DNA of 43,655 bases from Candidatus Omnitrophota bacterium (GTDB lineage: Bacteria > Omnitrophota > Omnitrophia > Omnitrophales > Aquincolibacteriaceae), in assembly GCA_030698625.1 (NCBI GenBank), contig JAUYMS010000047.1, positions 76,210 through 119,864 of the forward strand, written 5' to 3'. Below, in pieces: positions 29,101 to 35,100 of this stretch. Within the stretch, counting starts at the first letter, position 1. Every line of letters begins with the position of its first letter. The position numbers and the translations under genes were made by a program. The notes beneath the pieces were generated by a model that had not been told where the DNA came from, did not search any database, and saw only the letters and a program-made list of their open reading frames with translations.

Positions 29101-32100
29101 TTTCCTGACCTCGTCCTCCAGCCGCATGACCGCATACTTTAGGGAATCGTGGATACTCTTCGTTGCGTTCCACCGCCGCATGTCGGGCGAAATAAAGTTA
29201 CCCTTCCGCAGAGAGCGGGCCGGCACTCCGGTCTCAGCTTCGATTCTTTCGCGGCCCCCATAGAGCGCGCTTTCGATCACGCTGATAGAACCGAGCACTT
29301 CCACCCCTTTGTCGCGCAAGGCGTGAATGATGCGCACCTGTTCTTCGCCGTCAAAAAGCTCACCGGAGACAAGCACGACTGCGTCACCTGCCGTGAGCCC
29401 GAAGAGCGAATAGGCGTAACCGTCGAGAGAGATGTAATTGACGACATCCGAGATATCCATCTCGGCGTACCCCTTTGGCTCGGGGCGATTCATGGCGCCG
29501 ATGAGCGGTAAGCGCGTCTGGCGTGCGGCCGGGACTGCGGCCAATATGCCGCTCGGCGTTGTCCCCGCTAAAAAGAGCGTCCTGCCCTTCCCGTAATAAG
29601 CCCTGCGCCTCTCTCCGATATCACCGATCAGATTTCTGATCTCGCGCCGGATGGCGGCACCGGCCTGACGCGCAAGCTCCGGTGAGAGCGGCATCGTCAA
29701 GCCGCGGAACGGATGGTCCGTAAAAAGGCGCCCGTCCTCGGCGGGATACTCGTTGATCGGCATCCCGGAAAGATCCGCATCAGCGTCGCTTACAGTCATT
29801 GCGACCGCCGGAATCGCCTGCTCAAACGGCACAACCGTCGGTACATCGCGATCGGCCCCAGCGATAATTTCCGGTTTCAATGAATCTATGTGCACATACG
29901 GCAGTCCCGATTCGAGGAAGCGCTCCTCGGCTTCAGGCGATGATTGCACCACAACTCCCACACCGATTGTTTGAATCGCAAAATCTGCCAACTTTTCGGC
30001 CAGATTCTGCCCGACTCTTCCGGTGGTGCTCTCATCATCGAGAAACAGGATCCGCGTTCTTGGCTGCACATAAGCATTGGAGTAATACTCCGGATTGTCG
30101 ATCGGCATATGCGGTTCCTCGATACGAAGCAGTCGGCTATGATCCGGCACAAGGAACGGGTAGGGCATTTTTGTGAGCGTAAGCATCGGGACGTCGAGTT
30201 GACCGGATGCGATGGCTGCCAGCACCAGGCCGCCGGTGTATTTCCCCATCACGCTAAGGTCGGTGGTGTCGTCAAGATTCACTCCGCGTTCGCGAAGTTT
30301 TTCAATAAGGGCTTGAGCTATCGATTCTGAAATGACCGTCGACACGGGATGATTGCTTGAGGTAATGCGCACGGCTTTCTTCATGCGGTTCGAATGCGGG
30401 ATATCGGCCGGCCGCATATGAGGCCGATAAAGGATGGTCTCCGGCCGCAGCTTCCCTTCGTATAAGAAAAGGTCGGCCTCCAAATCGCTCACCTGCTCCC
30501 TCGATGTTTTTCCCAACACGCCGCGTAAAATCCAGTCTAAGTTATCCGAGCCCAGAGCGGCGGCCTCGCGGCTGACTATCTCGCGACTCACAGGATTAAG
30601 CCGACTCTCATCGATACTGCGAAGCTCCGAGCGTGTGTCGCGGGCACGGAGTATCCTCAAAAACCGCTCAGGTCCGGTCTCAGGTACGGGCGACGCCTCC
30701 AGTTGAAGAATGTCCGGTGTGCCTTGCGTGGGAGGCGAGATCGAGACCACGCTCAACCCCGGGATTTCGCCGAGCGTGCGGTTAATGCTGTTTCCTCCAA
30801 ATTTACCCCCGATAAAAACAATATCGCCTATGGCAAAACCCTTTTCCTGCAGATCAAATATCGCGTCATCGTGCTGGTTATTCTCCTTTGAAAGGAAAAC
30901 ACCCCGCTCCCGATGGAGGCGGGGAATCAACGGCACAGTTCCGGTGCCGGCGGGATCACGCGCGTACTCATCCAGAATCAGCCGGCCGAGAATCCGGATC
31001 TTCCAGTTTGCGACGGCCGCAAAGCCGCCCTTGATGCGGTTCGGAAAATATTGAATTCCAAAATCATCGCGCTCCACTTGCTCACGCATGAAGTCCTGCA
31101 CCGTAAAGTCGCCGTGCGCAAGATCAAAGCGCTCATAGTTCTCGCGATGGATTTTGAGCAGTACGCGGTCTACGCGTGCCAGAGACAATTGTTCTGCCGG
31201 AGTGAAGACCTTATGTCTGCCGCGGCCTTGCGTGTAAGCGTGATCTTCAACCGGAATGTATGTTCCTCTCGAGTCCGCTGATTCCGAAAAAACGATCTTA
31301 CTGGAAGAGGCGCTCGCATAAACGATCACTTGCGGCAGCATGTCCTTGGTAAACTCCGCATGGGCAAACAGATCCTTGACGATTCCCAGGTTTTGGCCGG
31401 GCTCCAGAGTCGCGAAATCCTCGACACGAAGGTGACGCAGGGTAATAAAGGCCAGGGTCTTCCCTTCTTTCAGAAGTTCCATAAGGGCATCAATCATCTC
31501 AGGCATGACCGCATCTTGACCCGTGACCGCGTCATCGAGCGCCAATGCAAAGACGTTCTTATCTTTCAGATGGAGGGTGATTTCTTCGGCTGTGCGGGTC
31601 TTGACGGGAACATTTGCCCTAAATTTTCCGTCGGGCCCCTTGGCAAAACGAATGCCTGCGAGCCCCGGATGCCGGAGGCTGATTTCGCTTGTTTTATCGT
31701 CGATTTCAACTGAAGAATCCATAAGCATGCCGTGCGCTGCTGTGCGCAGCTCTAAGTCGGCCAAGTCATTGCTTGCGATGTTAATGAGTTTTTCGATGGA
31801 CTGCCCGTACAGATCGTCGAGTACCCCGCTGATCTCGTCGATATAATCCGCCGCATTTTCCGGCAGCGACTCGATATACTCCTCGAGAAATTCCAGCTCT
31901 TTCGGCTCGTCACCGATTTCCGTGAACTCCTTAGTGTCCTGCTGGGTCTTCAAAAAGCGCAATGCATCTTCCAGTTCATCAGGTCTTAGCGAATCGATAA
32001 AAGCAGTCCGCCCGATTGCTATCGGGACGACCATCATGAGCCGTCCGCCCTTGTGACCGATCGATTCTTTGATGCCCTGCCATGCCTCAACCGGGTCCAG

Positions 32101-35100
32101 GGCCGGGTGGTAGAAAGGCTGCCCGAGCTTGTGATGGAGATTTAGAATGCGCGTAAAATCTTCCACCGAGAGCATTCCCCGCTCACGGGCAATATAGGCC
32201 GACATCAGGACATCTATGGCTACGGCCTCACCATGCCGTAATTCAAACCCCGTCATGGCCTCAAATTTATGCGCGAGAACATGGCCGAAATCGACATGCC
32301 TCATAAGATTGTTCTCAAAAAAGTCGAGCCGCAGATGCCAGAGCAGTTCCATCGCCGCATCACGCACGAACTTCGTACGCTCGGTCTTTGACATGCGTTT
32401 GATAAAATCAGTGCCGTATTCTTCGAGCGTTTCGAAGAGACCGGGGTTCGAGACCATCGCAATCTTGATCACCTCTGCCGTCCCTCCCCGAACCTCGCGC
32501 AGCGGCAAAGACTCGAGAAAGCGCGCGTCGGTGATCGAAGCAAAGGGCGGATAGAAAGCCCCGACGAAGTTCTTGGCGCCGCGATAGTCAATGCCTACCT
32601 TCACGCCGACAGCGGCGTCCACCTGTCCAAGAAAGGTGGTGGGAATACGAATGTATTTCACTTTGCGCCGGTATTGGGCCGCCACCATGCCGACCATATC
32701 CATGACTGCCCCGCCTCCGATCACGACAAATATTCCGTTTCGGTCAAAACCGCGATCCTGCGCATAGTCGGTCAGCTCGCGCACGGCATCCGGATTCTTA
32801 ATATTCTCGCCCCCTTCATAAACCTGGATTTCACCCTTCATGTGAATGCCGTGGGCCTCGACATATTTTTCAATTTCGGCGCGCACACCTAGATTTTCCG
32901 CCACGAACTTTTCGGTAACGAATATGACATTGTTGCTACTGAGGAGATCCGCCAATATGGGATTCTGCGGGTCGAAGGCATTCTCGGTAAAATAGTCGCG
33001 GTACTGAATGTCGTTGGGCGCACGGGCTTCAACCGCCTCAACCCCTCTTTCATCGGTCCTCACCTCGACGTACCCGCCATCATAGGGTCGCTCAGGCTCG
33101 GTCTGGTTTGGGTTGAATCCGAGCAGACCCGCTCCGCGAAGACCGTTTTCGCCGTCAAGCTCGCCGAGCACGAACATATCCTGAAGCTCCTCACGCGTAT
33201 AACCGTAGACACCCCGCTCTGAAAGCTTATCAATGACGGCGTCGAGATAGGTTTGACCTAGGCTCTCGGCAACGCCTCCCATGAAAATAATTTTGTCCGG
33301 CGCGTTTGCCAAGATATAGGGATTGAGGACGCGGACAAAATAGCGGATCGATTCACGCAGAACGGCCCAGGCGAATTCATCGCCTGCCTGCACTCCTGCC
33401 GCGATATATTCCGTTAAATCGTCCCCCTTTATCCCTTGTATGTCTGTCTTAAGGCCGTCAATCGCAGCTTTAACTGATGATTTGTTATATAGGGCCTTTG
33501 TCCTCTTTCTCCTTGCCATACGCCGCGCCAGATTGGCGATACCGCGACCGGAGCCGTAGGCATTCAGCTCACCCTTGACGCCTTCTTCCTGAATCGCATC
33601 GCGACTGTCGTCGACGACGGTGTGCCCGATTTCTCCGGCACGACCGGCCTTATCGATGATGACTTCGCCCTTGCCGATATCGAATAGCTTTGTACCAATG
33701 CCGCTGCTGACCGTAATGAGGCCCAAGGTTTGCAAACCCGCAAAGCGCGGATCTCGGCCATAGCGATAGACCGCCGCCGTCAAGTCGTTGACCGCCCGCA
33801 CCGGCAATCCGAAATAATCTTCAAGGTCACGGTTCTTAATGAGATTTTTTTCAGGCCCCCAAATCACTGCCGATTCCGCAAAGTTGCCTTCCTCATCCGT
33901 GGGCCCGGCGAAGCCTATGGAGATCTGCTTCACATCGGGATGGAGCGCCATTAGGCGATCCACCTCTTGTTTCAATCGCTCAAGCCATATCCGCTGCATC
34001 TCGGCAATGGGTTTGCCCGCGACGGTCGCAATTTTATAACTTGGGGTATCGTACGTCACCCTATCGGTGATCTTCTCGCCATCCCAAAGCCCCACACGCG
34101 TATGAGTTCCGCCGGCGTCGACTACAATGACCGGTCCGCCTTCAGCCTTAGGACGCAAATTCCGTTCATATCGCATATCATCGATTTGATTGCGCACGCC
34201 CGTCTCGGGATGCGTAAAGCTCCGCTCGCCCAACATGCGCCTGGACCATGACGGGTCCTGTTTGTTGGCAGGCTGCATTTCACCTTTAAAAGTCACCGTT
34301 CCCGTACCTTCCGGGGCATGCTTTTTAATCAATCCCCAGATCTCATCGGTGTCCGTCACCGTACCACTGGCGAGGTCGACGATTTTTTCGGGGCCGGGTT
34401 CGAGCGTAGAACCGGCGGCAAATAAAATCTCTGCGACGTCCTGGACATAGACATAATCACGCTCTTCAGCCTTCTCGGTGACATGCTTACCATCGAGGCG
34501 AGCCGCGATCATTCGCTGCACCTTGCGGCCTGACTGATGACCCGGGCCGTACACATTTGAAATACGCACGGCGAGAGGGTTTTTCAACCGGCTCCGTTCG
34601 AGGTACATCTCCGCCAGCCTCTTGCCCAATTCATAGGGATACGCATTCTTCGGCATCGGAAAACGTTTTAGGATGTCGGCGTTCAGTTCTTCGAGCGCCT
34701 CGTTGTAGTCGGCCGAATCAAGGAAAACTTCCTGCTTCCTCGTTTCGATGTGCGCAAGCACCTTTTCCAGCCAAGCCGTCACGTCAGCATCCTCCAAGAT
34801 TTCGTAGACACGCTGTGTCGACGCAAAGATAAATCGCGGCTCCGTCGCTGCTTCCTCCGCCCAGACCATCAGGCCGAGAGCCGCCAAGCCATTCACTTTG
34901 AAATTTTCGGGGTAACTCTCCTCACCCTTTCCAAGCCCCACAATTCCGGCCAAGTGATAAAACGTATTCGCATTCTCCAAGAGTTGCTTCATGCGATCGC
35001 GATCCATAAAATCCGCCTCCACGTAAGAGTCCGCCGAGAATGACCGGCCCGCGCGCTTTTCCAGTTCAGCCCGCGACTCCGGCGAACGAATGACCGCGCG

